NCBI GenBank assembly: GCA_024362935.1 | Contig: JANCRA010000019.1 | Location: 8,242,501 to 8,306,500 of the forward strand | Reading direction: 5' to 3' | DNA length: 64,000 bases | From: Setophaga petechia | Lineage: Eukaryota > Chordata > Aves > Passeriformes > Parulidae | Shown here: in pieces, positions 12,739 to 25,600 of the stretch | How positions within the stretch are numbered: position 1 is the first letter of the stretch | Layout of the letters: each line of letters begins with the position of its first letter | Program-made: the position numbers and the translations under genes | Notes under the pieces: generated by a model | Database searches by the model: none | Told to the model about the DNA's origin: nothing | What the model saw: only the letters and a program-made list of their open reading frames with translations

Positions 12739-12768
12739 ATGAGCTGTGAGATGAGGCACTGCTGCTAA
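12739..12768 (+). promoter_or_regulatory. Upstream ORF 1 in the FAM110B leader (9 codons)
   Basis: An ATG at 12739 opens a nine-codon frame ending in TAA at 12766-12768, 119 bases before the FAM110B start. T at -3 makes it a weak initiation context. A second in-frame ATG follows at codon 5. It would be in any mRNA that includes the terminal exon leader. Confidence 0.55.
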
Positions 12769-12808
12769 CGCTCAGATCCCAGGATTCATCGGCTATTCAT
12801 TGTGCTTA

Positions 12809-14000
<1,192 letters not shown>

Positions 14001-15401
14001 GAGAGAAATCCACCGTAGAAAAAAGCAAGGACTGTATCTTTGTCTGTGAATATTCAGTTTGTGAAGGGTTGTGAAGTCTACTTGAAGTCTTGTACCCTTC
14101 TCAAATCTCTGTGTGTTGCTTGTTGTGCAATGTTTCCAAGTTGCATGCCTGTCAACATGTGAGCTGACCTGGCTTCCACTTGAACAGTAACTAACTACAA
14201 AGCCTGGCTGAGCATACACATTATCTGCCAAAAGTTTAAGACAAGAATCTGATTAGGGCTTCAGTATAATCAAAGTGTTTACATGGAAAGGTTATATGAC
14301 TTCTTTGGTATTTATGTGGTTCCTTGTGGATTTTATATATGTCACTTTTTGTCTTAATACAGATATTGTCAACTGACTTTACTCGTTTCCAAGTTGAAAC
14401 AGAATCCCTTTCGGGGAAGAAAAGTGGAATTGGCCGAAATAGGAGGTTTAGGCATACAACGATAGGCAAAGCAGCCTTATCTCTTGTAGAAAGTGCATTA
14501 TTGGCAAACGAAAGCTGTTTCTAAAAGGCAAAGAATGCTATGTTCTTAAATTATGTATCGTTGTTAAACTATATATCCCTACTTGTAGTAAGGCACTGTT
14601 CAGTAAAAGTTTATTTTTCCTAGGTAAGCTCCCTCTGTTTTACAGCAGAAGTAGTCTAGTGAATCTGCTTGACCTCTCATAAACTAAATGAGACTTGCAT
14701 TTGGGTTGGTGTAAGCATTTTAATGATTTTGTATTATACCAGTTGGAAAAGCTTAAAGAAGGCTGGAGTCAACAGATGAAAATGGCGCAGGTGCAGGATT
14801 TTGTGGGTTTGATTTTTACTCAGAGATTCCTGGTCTTAAACTTTTGACAGGAATAATTAGATCCTATAGCTGATATGAATGCCTTTATTAGTCAAAACAC
14901 ATCATGACTACAAACTCCATGCTGTCTTAATTTTTTTTGTAGACCTATTTGAAGAGTTAATGAACAAAAATGGAAACACACAGCCATATCAATATAACGC
15001 CTCCTATTCAGAAGTAAATACACTCAGTAGCTGAACTATATCTGAAAAAATGTGATTATGTTGTCTTGCATATGTTATATCTAAGGCTGTGAAACTTTGT
15101 TCCAGCTCTAGGAAAGTGTAGAAACATGACAGTATGTAGCTTTTCTTTTCTCCTTTTTTTTCCTCCTTAGGATGGTTAGTGCTGCGAATCAACCTGTTAC
15201 AAATCTTTCAACAATCTATCTTCCCAGTGGTTTAATTAACTGTCACTTCAACTGACAGTGGTGGTATAGTAGTGGAGAAGTTGAAAGTACAGTGGTCTGC
15301 TTCATTATTATTGTATTCATGCTTTGAAGTAAATTGCAGCACTACCTTATACTACATCAGCTAATAGGAAACTTTTTTATTGTGTAAATGCTGTAAGACT
15401 T

Positions 15402-15409
15402 TGTATATA
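15402..15409 (+). promoter_or_regulatory. Pumilio-type element TGTATATA in the FAM110B 3' UTR
   Basis: An exact match to the UGUANAUA consensus bound by Pumilio proteins. It lies before the proximal poly(A) signal, so it would be in both mRNA forms. Single motif match only. Confidence 0.4.
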
Positions 15410-15451
15410 CTTCAGTTGTTACAAAATCTTTAAAAGGAAGAGTGTTATGCT

Positions 15452-15457
15452 AATAAA
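15452..15457 (+). terminator. Proximal polyadenylation signal AATAAA of FAM110B
   Basis: A canonical AATAAA lies about 1.45 kb after the stop codon. It is followed 20-50 bases later by a GGTATGG then T-rich stretch, the expected G/U- and U-rich downstream element. Cleavage would fall near 15475. Confidence 0.6.
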
Positions 15458-15795
15458 TAGCTCCTGGTGCAGGTATGGTAGGGTTTTTTTGTTCTTATTT
15501 CCCCCCTCCCATTCTTAAACTGTATCAGGAACTCAATTGCAGTGTGTTTTAGTGCTGTAGAAGGTCTTGGTAAAATGATAGTTCCAGTAAAAGGTTTCTT
15601 TTACTAAAGTGCTTTTCAGAATATAATTTTTTATAAAATAACTATAGCAGCATGATCTGTCTGAAGAACTAGAAGAGATTTTCAAGACTCCTAAAATAGC
15701 TTGCTTATTCCTTACCTAGCAATGTTACTGTTCCCGTTTATAGCATCTGTTCGTAATGAATCACCGCAGTCTTCTGAATTATTCTTCAGTAGTGC

Positions 15796-15804
15796 TTATT
15801 TATA
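15796..15804 (+). promoter_or_regulatory. AU-rich nonamer in the distal 3' UTR
   Basis: TTATTTATA fits the UUAUUUA(U/A)(U/A) AU-rich element consensus linked to mRNA decay. It is 10 bases before the distal ATTAAA and would be absent from transcripts using the proximal signal. Confidence 0.35.
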
Positions 15805-15813
15805 TATTTGAAT

Positions 15814-15819
15814 ATTAAA
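15814..15819 (+). terminator. Distal polyadenylation signal ATTAAA of FAM110B
   Basis: ATTAAA, the commonest variant signal, is followed within about 20-40 bases by a GT- and TC-rich tract. Cleavage would be near 15835-15838, giving a 3' UTR of about 1.84 kb. The AU-rich nonamer just upstream would be present only in this longer form. Confidence 0.6.
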
Positions 15820-15838
15820 GATGTTTTACAAAGTCGGG

Positions 15839-18800
15839 TTCTCTCTTTTCTCTGAGAAGCCTGTAGCCCAGCTTATAACAGACAGCTACAGTTAATGCAG
15901 GCAAGACTGGAAGCGGAGCCATGCAGTCATTTGTTTCCTATGGAATTATCCTACATCCAGTTTTATATAATTGTTCTCTAAAAATGTTTGTTTATGGAGG
16001 GAGGGAAGCACACATTCAGTTTCAGCATGCATTCAGCTTCAGGAGGCTACTCTGTGATTTTTACAGTTGACTTCACAACCTAAGACTTACAACATTCCTA
16101 GCTCAGACAAAAAAAAAAAGGAGCTCTGTATTTCAGCTACAGGCCCGTTTGTGACATTTTAAGCTCCATGGGTTTCAGTTGGCATTGACATCACACTGGT
16201 TTTTCAAGCATATTTTTCCAATAGTAAGTTCTACTCAGTTCAGTGACTGTTTTGCCAAGGAAAATAATGCTTGAGGGATTAAAGCCAAGTGTAATGCAGC
16301 TGTACAGCAATGAAATAAAGAAGTTAAAATCGAAATAAAAAATCCACCCACATTGTTCTCTCTCAAGTGTTTTAAGAATGATGATAAACATGCTATCTCA
16401 AGTGTTGTCAGCCAAAAACAGTAATAAAGAAGCTTTTATAACTAGAAAATGGATTAGAGCATATGCTAGTATTCTGAATTTGTTTCCCAAGGTTTGTTGG
16501 GAAGCCGTAAGCTCTTGAGAAATCAAATTAATTTCCTTTTAATCACAAAAAGGGGTTGTAAGCTATCTGTAAGAGGGGGTTTCCTCACCCAAAATCTTAG
16601 GCAGCACCTTTGGAACAGCACAGGTGCTGATCTGCCTTCAGTGTCCCTGCTTCCTACAGCATGCACATGGATAAGATTTCACAGGGCCTAGACCTTCACA
16701 GTCAGCTGGACTTGCAACTCTGGTGAGGTTGCAGTAATAGAAATCATGGGATTGCAGAATGTTCACAAGGCTTTGAACAAGCAGGTAACAATTTGAACAA
16801 GGTAACAATTGCCTTTATTTGTCACTTTATTGCTGTTTATGCAGATATTATTTAATTATTAGTCATCCCAGGACAATGGTCTTGTTTTTACCTGTACGTT
16901 TGCATGAAATCCAAATCATTGGTGTCTGATTGTTTTGTATTCAAATGGGAATAACCGTTCTGTGCAATATAATATTATATATTATCTGCCTTTGCAGACA
17001 GGTAATCCTGTCATGTCAAGAGTGCATTCTGCCTTAGGAGATTCCTGAGTGCTGAATGCTGAATTCACAAGGAGTTGTAACCGGCTGAAATGCTTCATCA
17101 GGGACCTGTTCTGGTCCTGTTCCTGCTGTGTCCAGCAGGCATTTACCCAGGTACAAAGTGCACAGCAGGTATTCACAGTTAAACAACAGCTCTTTTTGCA
17201 GCTCTGGAGGGAAATGCAAGCCCATCCTGTGAGAGCTGGAACTGACAGTACTGGCCTCAGCAGTGAAGAAAAATGCAGTGTGTCTTCAGTGGTTGGTGTG
17301 AGCTCATACACACACACATACACACAGACAAAAGAAACCACCACAGAGGTTTATGGTGGTTCTGTTACTTTGACTTGCCAGAGAGGGAAGGGAAGAGGAA
17401 AATGGTGTGACCAATTACACTTTGAAAGCTACCTACAGCTTTACACAGAGGTAAACCTTTTATCTGAGTCAAAGAGGTGAGCATCAAAGTAAAACTGGTC
17501 TTTTAATCACTTCATATTATATAGTAACAATGTCATAAAAGATGAGAGATAAAACATCTGTGCCACAAATTTACATTCAACAAATGCAAGTACCAAAATT
17601 GCCTTTTTTTTATGTATACTGTTTCTGCAAAGGAGAGCTCTGTGGTGTGAGTGTATGCACCATCTGAGTGACCGAGGGCTTTTGAAGGGGAAACACAGAA
17701 TGATGATGCTTTTGGCTGTAATTCAAAAATCAAAAGGCACGCTCAGACAACAGAGCCAATCAGTATTGCTGACTTACCTCTTTTTACAGCAGTTTATCCA
17801 TCCGTGGAGGCCATACGCACTTGATTCTAGTCATTGAATGAAAAACAAAGTGCTTAATGGAGCTCTGCAGTACAGAGCTGAATAATTGCAGTCTGCAGGA
17901 GAACAGGAAGGGAACTAAACCTCAGAAACAGTCTTCCTGATACCTATTGATTATGGGGTGATAATGTTTAGTACATTATATTCAGAGCTCATTTGTTTAT
18001 AGGAAACATTTTATTGAGCAAATTAGCCTAACAAATCTGGGAGGTTCCATTTTTCCAAAGCCATAAAACTCTTGTTCATTGTGATTAATGCTGCTGCACC
18101 AGTAACTGAACACATTAAGTTTAGAATATAAGAGCATCTGGAGTTTTGTTCCCATGAACAGTAAGGGTCCATTGCCTATTTTAATATAAATGTGGATATA
18201 AATGTGCTATACAGGAGAATAAATTGGTCAAGGTGTTTTGTCCTGAATTATAAGATAGCTCTATATTAAAAAACCTTGTTACCATGGCTTTAATATTCAC
18301 TGATAATCGTAATTCATTTGACATTCCTTGCTGTCAGCTGAAAGACTCCAGTAATCTGCCCTTTGAAATATGTCATCCATAGCTTAATGGGAAAGGCCAT
18401 TAAAATTGTCTGTTCAGTATAAGGACTTTTATCTCCTGATGATGGCATCTATTAAGTCAACCTCTAAATAAGCACATTTCAGTCAGAAGTATTAACCCAT
18501 AAAGGCCTTTCATTTTTCTCCCTGAAAACCCAAATGGTGATCAATAGCTGAGTTCGACCATTTGTTACAGTTACTACATTATTGCTAAATACTCAGTTGA
18601 TGTCCCTTGGGCTGCAGTGCAATCTAAAGTGAAGACACCTGGTAGGTATGAACAGCCTTCAAGCATATTCTGCATTTAATTACCTAGGACTTGGTTGTGG
18701 CTGCCCATCAAAACTGATTAATAATCTGCAGTGACTTTAAAAAAATCATGGAAAACAATCATTTATAATCAAAAAAGTAGTCTCTTGAATGTCATTCTTC

Positions 18801-20493
18801 TACATCTAAAGTAATTCTCATGATGATCTTATGACAAGAGTAAGAGAGTGCTAGTATCTCTGCTATTACTGTTTCTTGCTTTTGGCACAGCAAGTCATCT
18901 CCACCTTCTTGGTGTCTTGCCCTTTCTGAGTTTTCCCAGCTTTCTTCTTTTCTGTCTTCCTTCCCTTGTGATGTCTGACTTTTACATCATCTCTCCTTTG
19001 AAACTTACGACCAAGGTCATCATACTCTCCTCATTTAACCTCCTTCCAGAGCAACTTTCCCACAACTTGTTCTGTCTTTTATAACCACTGTATTTATGAC
19101 AGCCTGTTCCCAAGAGAGTAACTCTGTGGCTACAGTTGAGCTGCCATGTCCTGAAAAGCTAGTAATCTTTTTAATGGATTATTTTTAATTTTCTGGGTTG
19201 TCATGTTATTTGCAGGCAAGATGAAACAGCGAGAGGTGCTTCTTCAGGATGATGCAGGGATTGAAAGCACTCATGAATTGCAGGATGTCAAACATCTCAG
19301 AAGTATCAACCTCTTGGTCCAAAACTGTCTGTCTTTTTATCTCTGTCATATCTCACTCAATGCAGAGTCCTGCTATTTCTTTGTCTCCATATAAAATGCT
19401 GCCTTGAGGACAGCAGTATGCAAAGGTGATACAATCTCCAGTGAGCAGAATGCTACAGGTCCACTATCCAAGAAATATTTATTGTTTTGCCTTCTGCTGT
19501 TTGGTAACAGAGTACCTGTGTGTCTTGCACCTTTGGCATCCAGACCACTTGTGCTTTGTGTGCAGTTCCCAGGCAGCTGGTGAGAGAGCACTGCCTAAAA
19601 GGACTTGTAAAACAGGACAGTGGAAGATCCAGGAGGGACAAAGTCTCTCCTCAGCCTGACTATTGTGGAAAACTTTCAGCTGTGGTAAGAGAAGGTTTAG
19701 AGGCTGGATTCCCCAAACTACCATCTCATGCAGCCCTGGGGCTAAAGGTCTGAGACTTCAATCCTGTGTGTGAGAGAAGGGTACCTGAGTGTCTGGGACC
19801 AGACAGGATAAATCAGTGTGTAGAAGCAGAAGGCACTTGCTGAAGCAGGCTACTGCTTCACTAAATGCTTGCTAGTCATGTCTTAAAACATGAAGACGAG
19901 AAAGGAGCATGGTTGAAATTTGGAGAACAGCTGTGTATGCAAACACTTTCAGACGAGATGCGGAGGTGGGCAGATAGTTTTGCTTTTTAAGAAAGGAAGC
20001 TTTTAAAAGATCTTTTAATAAATGACCTGCTTTTCAAGTATATTAATTTTTTATGAAGTCTGTCTTGCCATTCTGAACTGTAAAAGCTTTGCTACTCTCA
20101 GCACACAGCATTTAGAAGTGTACCAATGCTGATTTGAAGTGACTTAAAATAACAGAATGCTTAGCTGAATGTGACCCTTATTTTACTAAAATTTTGGATG
20201 ATGGGGGTTTTGTTCTTAATTTTAAAATGGTTGTAGGGGACAATAGAAAACTAACACAATCTTATTTATTAACCTCCTGCAAAAAAGACTGGGAAGTACA
20301 GATTTATGTATCTGTGTGAAAATTACAGTATTAGGTTTTGTCAAAGACTTGATTTTCTTCATTGTTTTGCATACCTCACAGCATATCAGCTTACATAAAA
20401 CTGGCACAAAACTCAATCATCCCATCTGAAAATGCCTTCTGTTAACTTATGGGTTTGTGTCCACCTGGTGTCTTTTCTGCAAAATAGACACTG
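15839..20493. other. Non-coding stretch downstream of FAM110B
   Basis: No gene supported. A short (CA)n lies about 17306-17327, and a pyrimidine-rich stretch lies about 18840-19080. The part between about 17850 and 18760 is AT-rich, repeat-free and low in simple sequence, so it is a reasonable place to look for conserved non-coding elements. Confidence 0.6.
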
Positions 20494-20878
20494 AAGTGCT
20501 GGAGCATTTCTAGAGAAGGGCAATGGAGCTACTGAAGGCTCTGGAACACAAGTCTCATGAGGAGCAGCTGAGGGAGCTGGGGTTGTTTAGCTTGGAGAAA
20601 AGGAGGCTTAGGGGGAGACCTTATTGCTCTCTAGGCCTACCTGAAAGGAGGTTGTAGCCAGGTGGGAGTCAGTATCTTCTAAACAACAAGTGACAGGATA
20701 AGGGCAAAAGGCATTGGTATGGTAGTCACCATCCCTGGAGATATTTAAAAGATGGGAACATGTGGCACTTGGGGACATGTTTTTTTGTTCTTGTGTGGTG
20801 AAATTGGTGCTGCTTGGCAGTGCACTTGCTGATCCTAAAGGTCTTTTCCAACCTAATAGATTCTGTGATTGTTCTGTG
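20494..20878 (+). repeat. CR1 LINE 3' fragment with internal deletion
   Basis: Sense-strand CR1: AGAGAAGGGCAATGGAGCT, GAGCAGCTGAGGGAGCTGGG, CTGAAAGGAGGTTGTAGCC, then GTCACCATCCCTGGAG and a tail ending in ATTCTGTGATTGTTCTGTG, the typical CR1 terminal octamer repeats. From memory of the consensus, roughly 100 bases are missing between the GACAGGATAAGGGCAAA motif and GTCACCATCCC. Confidence 0.9.
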
Positions 20879-21157
20879 TTTAATGACTGAACAAAGAGCT
20901 GTCAAAATGCATTCAGTTTCCCCTGGTTTTGTTTCTAGCATGTTCATCCTCCTCTTCTCCTACAGATGAAGTGAAAATATGAGATTTTTATCAGTATATA
21001 TATTCTCTGGTATTGAATTCAGGAGGTAGAGAACAGACATGGAGCAATAGCATAAAACAATTTTTTGCTGTTTTTTTTTTTCTTAATGAAATTGCAAGTT
21101 TAGTGGGTTTTTTCCTCCAAGATGCTGTACAGTCAAACAGAGCCAAAGCTAATAAAC

Positions 21158-21208
21158 TATATGTGTGTGTGTGTGTGTATGTGTGTATGTGTATATGTGT
21201 GTATGTTT
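21158..21208 (+). repeat. (TG)n microsatellite with TA interruptions
   Basis: Ten or so perfect TG units followed by mixed TGTA/TATG units. It lies between two same-strand CR1 fragments. Confidence 0.9.
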
Positions 21209-21242
21209 GCACTTATAAAGTGCAAAAATATATCACAGGGCC

Positions 21243-21513
21243 AGTAGCAATAGGACAAGGTATAATGGGTTTAAGCTGAAAGAAGTTAGAGTCAGACTAG
21301 ATACTTGGAAGAAATTTGCTATGAGTGTGCTAAAATGCTGGAACAGGTTGCCCAGAGAGGCGTTGCATGCCCCATCCCTGGAGGCATTCAAGGTCAAGTT
21401 GGACTGGGCTGTGAGCAACCTGGTCTAGTTGAAAATGTCCCTGCTCATTGCAGGGGGATTGGACTAGATGGCCTTTAAAGGTCTCTTCTACCCCAAGTCA
21501 TTCCATGATTCTG
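21243..21513 (+). repeat. CR1 LINE 3' fragment
   Basis: Sense CR1: GGAACAGGTTGCCCAGAGAGG, CCCATCCCTGGAGGCATTCAA, GACTAGATGGCCTTTAAAGG and an end of CATTCCATGATTCTG. It is a different subfamily or a more diverged copy than the one at 20494, because the central part reads GGCTGTGAGCAACCTGGTC. Confidence 0.88.
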
Positions 21514-22242
21514 GGTTTTCCCCACAGGAAACCTTAAAACTTGTTTGGCATAAGGAAACCTTGAAATATCTCTGGACACTTCATCTGGGAAGTCGTGGGA
21601 AAATGAATACCCAAATTCTAGCCCCAGTGAAGTCAATGGGAACTTTACTACTGATCTTTAGTGGGGCAGACAGCATTTCACCCACTGTGAGAACTTAATA
21701 TTTTGGCTTATTTGGGGATGTGGTTTCTTTCTCTGTATTGTGAATATCATGTGCAATTTTCTACCACTTCCTCATCTATTATTCTGTCATCTCAAAAAGT
21801 ACAAGGGGGAAATCCCTCCAGACACTGCAGGTAGGAGCTGTGGGAGGAGCAAAACCTTGCAGAAACGAGGCAAGGAAGAGGTTTGGTGAAGCACAGTACT
21901 GGTGTGAGGAGAAGGTCAAGACCTACCCACCCAGCACAGGGTGTGTCTTTACACATAAGTAGCACATATTTGTTCTCTGAGTTTTTACTGAACAGCTAAT
22001 GAGCAGATTATGGAAAACCTACAAACTAATGATCCATCATGAATATTCATATAAAGCCTCAGGGGTGCCCCTGCTGCTCATCTCTAACCATCAATGAGGT
22101 CTTACAGAAGCAGTGTATGACCAGTGCTATTTGAAAACAAATTTACCCTACTCCAAACCACATTAATATAGTCAGCTGTGATATCAAAAACCTTAATGGG
22201 CCGCTATTTATTTGAGAGATCATTTATGAATTTTTTGGGATG
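21514..22242. other. Non-coding stretch between CR1 and the solo LTR
   Basis: No gene, RNA gene or repeat recognised. Confidence 0.55.
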
Positions 22243-22248
22243 GACTCT

Positions 22249-22644
22249 TGTGACAGTGGTCACAGGGGTTTTTGGATGAGGGAAGAGATGAGGATTTGAC
22301 TCCATATTTCAGAAGGCTTGATTTATTATTTTATGATGTATATATTACATTATAACTATAGTAAAGAAGAGAAGGAAAAGCTTCATCTCAGAAGGCTAGC
22401 TAAGCTAAGAATAGAATGGAATGGAATGAATAACAAAGGTTTGTGTCTTGGACAGAGAGTCCAAGCTAACTGGGCTGTGGTTGGCTATTAATTGTAAACA
22501 TTCAAGATGGGCCAATCTCAGACACACCTGTTGCATTCCACAGCAGCAGATAACCATTGTTTACATTTTGTTGCTGAAACCTCTCAGCTTCTCAGCAGCA
22601 AAAAATCCTAAGAAAAGGATTTTCATAAAAAGATGTCTGCGACA
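22249..22644 (-). mobile_element. Solo LTR of a passerine endogenous retrovirus, 396 bp
   Basis: The element runs from TGTGACAGTGG to GTCTGCGACA, so it has TG...CA termini. It is flanked by GACTCT (22243-22248) and GACCCT (22645-22650), a 6-bp target duplication with one mismatch. Six bases is the size usual for ERVK-type (class II) elements. The sequence matches an LTR family I know from songbird genomes, which reads in the opposite sense beginning TGTCGCAGACATC; in that sense an AATAAA lies about 70-75 bases before the 3' end. No internal retroviral genes are attached, so it is a solo LTR formed by recombination. A 162-codon ORF crossing its right edge is not a gene. Confidence 0.88.
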
Positions 22645-22650
22645 GACCCT

Positions 22651-25600
22651 GTTCCTTGGAGGTCACCATGGAAAAGCATTTACGTCTGTCATTGTCCTGT
22701 TTCCAGCTCTGCTGCACAAGAGCAAACAAGCAGAGCCCTTCAAGGCCCTGTTCTGGCTATTCCCCCACCATGTGCAGGACATCCACCTGCTGTCATCGCT
22801 CAGAGACACGGATGGTGTGATACCCAAAGGCAGCTGGGGTGTGAAATTGAAGATTTTTCTCGTGGGCTCATTCCCACACCAGTTCCACACAAACCTGATG
22901 CTCAGGGTCATGCTGTGTTCAGGGGGTGCTGAGTGAGCAGATGTGTAATGCCATGAAATTGTGGAATGTGCTGAAAACTTATGGAAAGGGGTTTCCTGAC
23001 CATGTTTTGCTGACTAAAAAATGGCATTTCCCATGGTTGAAATGTTGGCAGACCACTCATTCAATAGGTACTGGGCAAAGGTCAGTGGTCTGATGGGCTT
23101 GGTGAAGGGCAGAGCTTGTATGACTTCAGGAGCAATGAAGTTCTGCAGCTGCATCAGCCCCTTCTGTGATGCAGCACAACATGCTTGGTATGGGGAAGAC
23201 AGAGTGCACTGGAGGGAGGGATTAGCCCTACAAAGCCATGCCACCAGCCAGGCTTAGGCAATTAATTATGTTTTAATACAGTATTTTAAAGAATAATTTA
23301 TAGGCTCACATTAACATGCAGTAAATCTAATCCCTTGCCTAAATATGTTTGTGAATAGTGGTGTGGGTTTTTTTGTTTTTTTTTTTTTTTAATATTAAGT
23401 TAAATAAGTAGTTCAATATGAACCCCTGGCAATTATTGACAGACAGCACCTTATTTTTACTGGGCCAGATGAGAGCAGGTCATGTAGATAATAATATAGG
23501 ATTGTTAGTAGGTTATGAATAGCTGAGTTATGAAGATGAACTTCTTCAGAAAAATATTATTAAAAATAAAACATAGAGACGATTTTCCTGACTGATGCTG
23601 ACTATTGCATGTGTCTTTCCCAACAACTACAAGTAAGTTGTAAGGCTCCAAAACTGTAGATTGACTTGCTGTCTTTAAAACCATTAAATGAGAAAGCAGG
23701 AAAGAGTGCATGAATTTTGAGAGCAACCTTGATGCCAGTGTATCCTGATCATGTCGTGTCTGGCATGGGGGGACAGCAAGGGAAGAGAGGCTGCTTTAGC
23801 ACATGAACTGCAGGAGAGTAGAAGGGAGAACAGAAATGTGACCTGAAAATAATATTAACTCTGACAATCTGACCATAAGATCTTCCTCATGAGCAGTCTG
23901 CAGAAGCAGAGCTTGTCACCAGGTTTAAATGCCAGGCATTTCAGAGCAGGGATGTGGAACAGTTTTGCTGCCCAGGGCTCCAAAGGATCTGACTGGCCAA
24001 GGCCACCGGTGCAGGCTTTTTAGTTTTATTACTGCTTTCACAATACATCCCTACAGACTCATTTGTAATGCTTCTCTCATTCTTCTAAGTGGGGAATGCC
24101 AAGATAAGAATACTGGAGGTCTTTGTACTCCCAGCAGTGAAGCACAGCAGAGATGAGAGCAATAGGAAAGGCCCAGGAGTCCAGGATATTTTTCTCAGTC
24201 GGTTCCCTTCAGAAACCGCCCCCTTTGGGGGAGGCACTGCAACAGTGGAGGCAGGAGCTGCAGCCCTTAAAGGTTTTGAAAAGGAATTGCCCACCTCGTT
24301 GAACAAGGTGCTAAATCCAGGCACCCTCAGAGCTTCTGCTGAAAACAAACCGCAACTGTTGTCAGTCCTGCCCTGCACGCCACCACATTTTTGCTGCCGC
24401 AAATAAGCAGCATTTCTACAGTGATTTAGTAGGTGTGGGGAGAAACGACACACTCAGGCTCACATGTCCCTTCCCACCATGGTGTAGGAAGTTATACTTC
24501 TGCAGAGCAATGCTTCTTGTCTCTGTGTTTGCCCTGCATTTCACCACTGCTGTTTCTTTCCCAGCCCCATGTTTCTACATCGGGAAACTGAACATCTCAG
24601 TTCTACTCAGGAGCTGAACTTCCTTTCTCCTGGACCTTATTATTCTGATGTTGAGTGGTGAAACCAGAAGCCAAGGCTGCAGCTGTTTGGCTTATCCTTG
24701 AATTTTTTCTGACAACAACCTGGGTCTCCACTTTATTTATGACCAGCCATATGAAACTGTTTCGTGAAGCATATCACTATAGTTTTAGTTTTCCTGTTGC
24801 TTTTTTCTTACTGTGAGATAAAGCCATTTATCTTCCTTGCTGATGTTTTCAGTCTTTCATCTTCCTCAGGTTGAAACATTTATTTCTTTAGGCAATAGTT
24901 TCTACATTCGAGAGACAGTCCATTTTTTAACACTATGGTACATGTAACTCTGCTAAACTATTGCATGCATGTAGTTACTCCATTGCATAAATATGCATTT
25001 CTGACCAGGATGAAGGAACATAAGTTCATGGAAAATTTTAAAAATAAATTTTTGAGGAGCAGTTTGGAGCAGTTCCAGCCTATCTGAGCACTGCAGATGT
25101 AATGCAGGCTGCCTGCATTTGCAATGCACAGTAAAAATTATCAGAAGATTCTGATTAGTAAATGGAATGTGTAATGTGTTCCCAACAGACCGTTTTCCCA
25201 TAAGAAATAACTCATTTTGAGCCCTGCTTATTTTTCGAAAGTGCATAATAGAGCTGACATTGAGAAAATTTTATGTGGAACGGGGGAAATAAAAAAGCCA
25301 CCTTCTAGTTATAGGAACTCCAAATCAAATAATTCCGCTGAAACAGTTCTGCCTTATTTCTAGCAAAGAATTTGATTGACAAGTGAGCCATGAAAAAGCA
25401 GAAAATCTCTGCTCCCAGGGATGTGTGGACTTCAGTGCAAGGGCCCTTCTGCTGCCCTCAGCCCACCCCACTGCTGTCCCAACCCACTGCTCAGAGCCTG
25501 CTGCTCACAAGTGGAGCTGGCTCCATCTTTAAAATGAGTTAGTTTATTGTCTGAGTTGCTGCTCTAAGACGGCAGCTGCTTTGCTAAGTTCTCTGCTCTG

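Noticed and set aside
17049..17480. 143-codon ORF
   Set aside because: Crosses a (CA)n stretch, has a competing minus-strand ORF over the same bases, and resembles no known family.
22448..22936. 162-codon plus-strand ORF
   Set aside because: It begins inside the solo LTR, crosses its edge and target duplication, and continues into unrelated flank, so it cannot be an ancestral gene.
24218..24232. CCCCC-TTT-GGGGG hairpin
   Set aside because: Five-base arms are too short for a functional RNA, and no surrounding structure or T-tract supports one.
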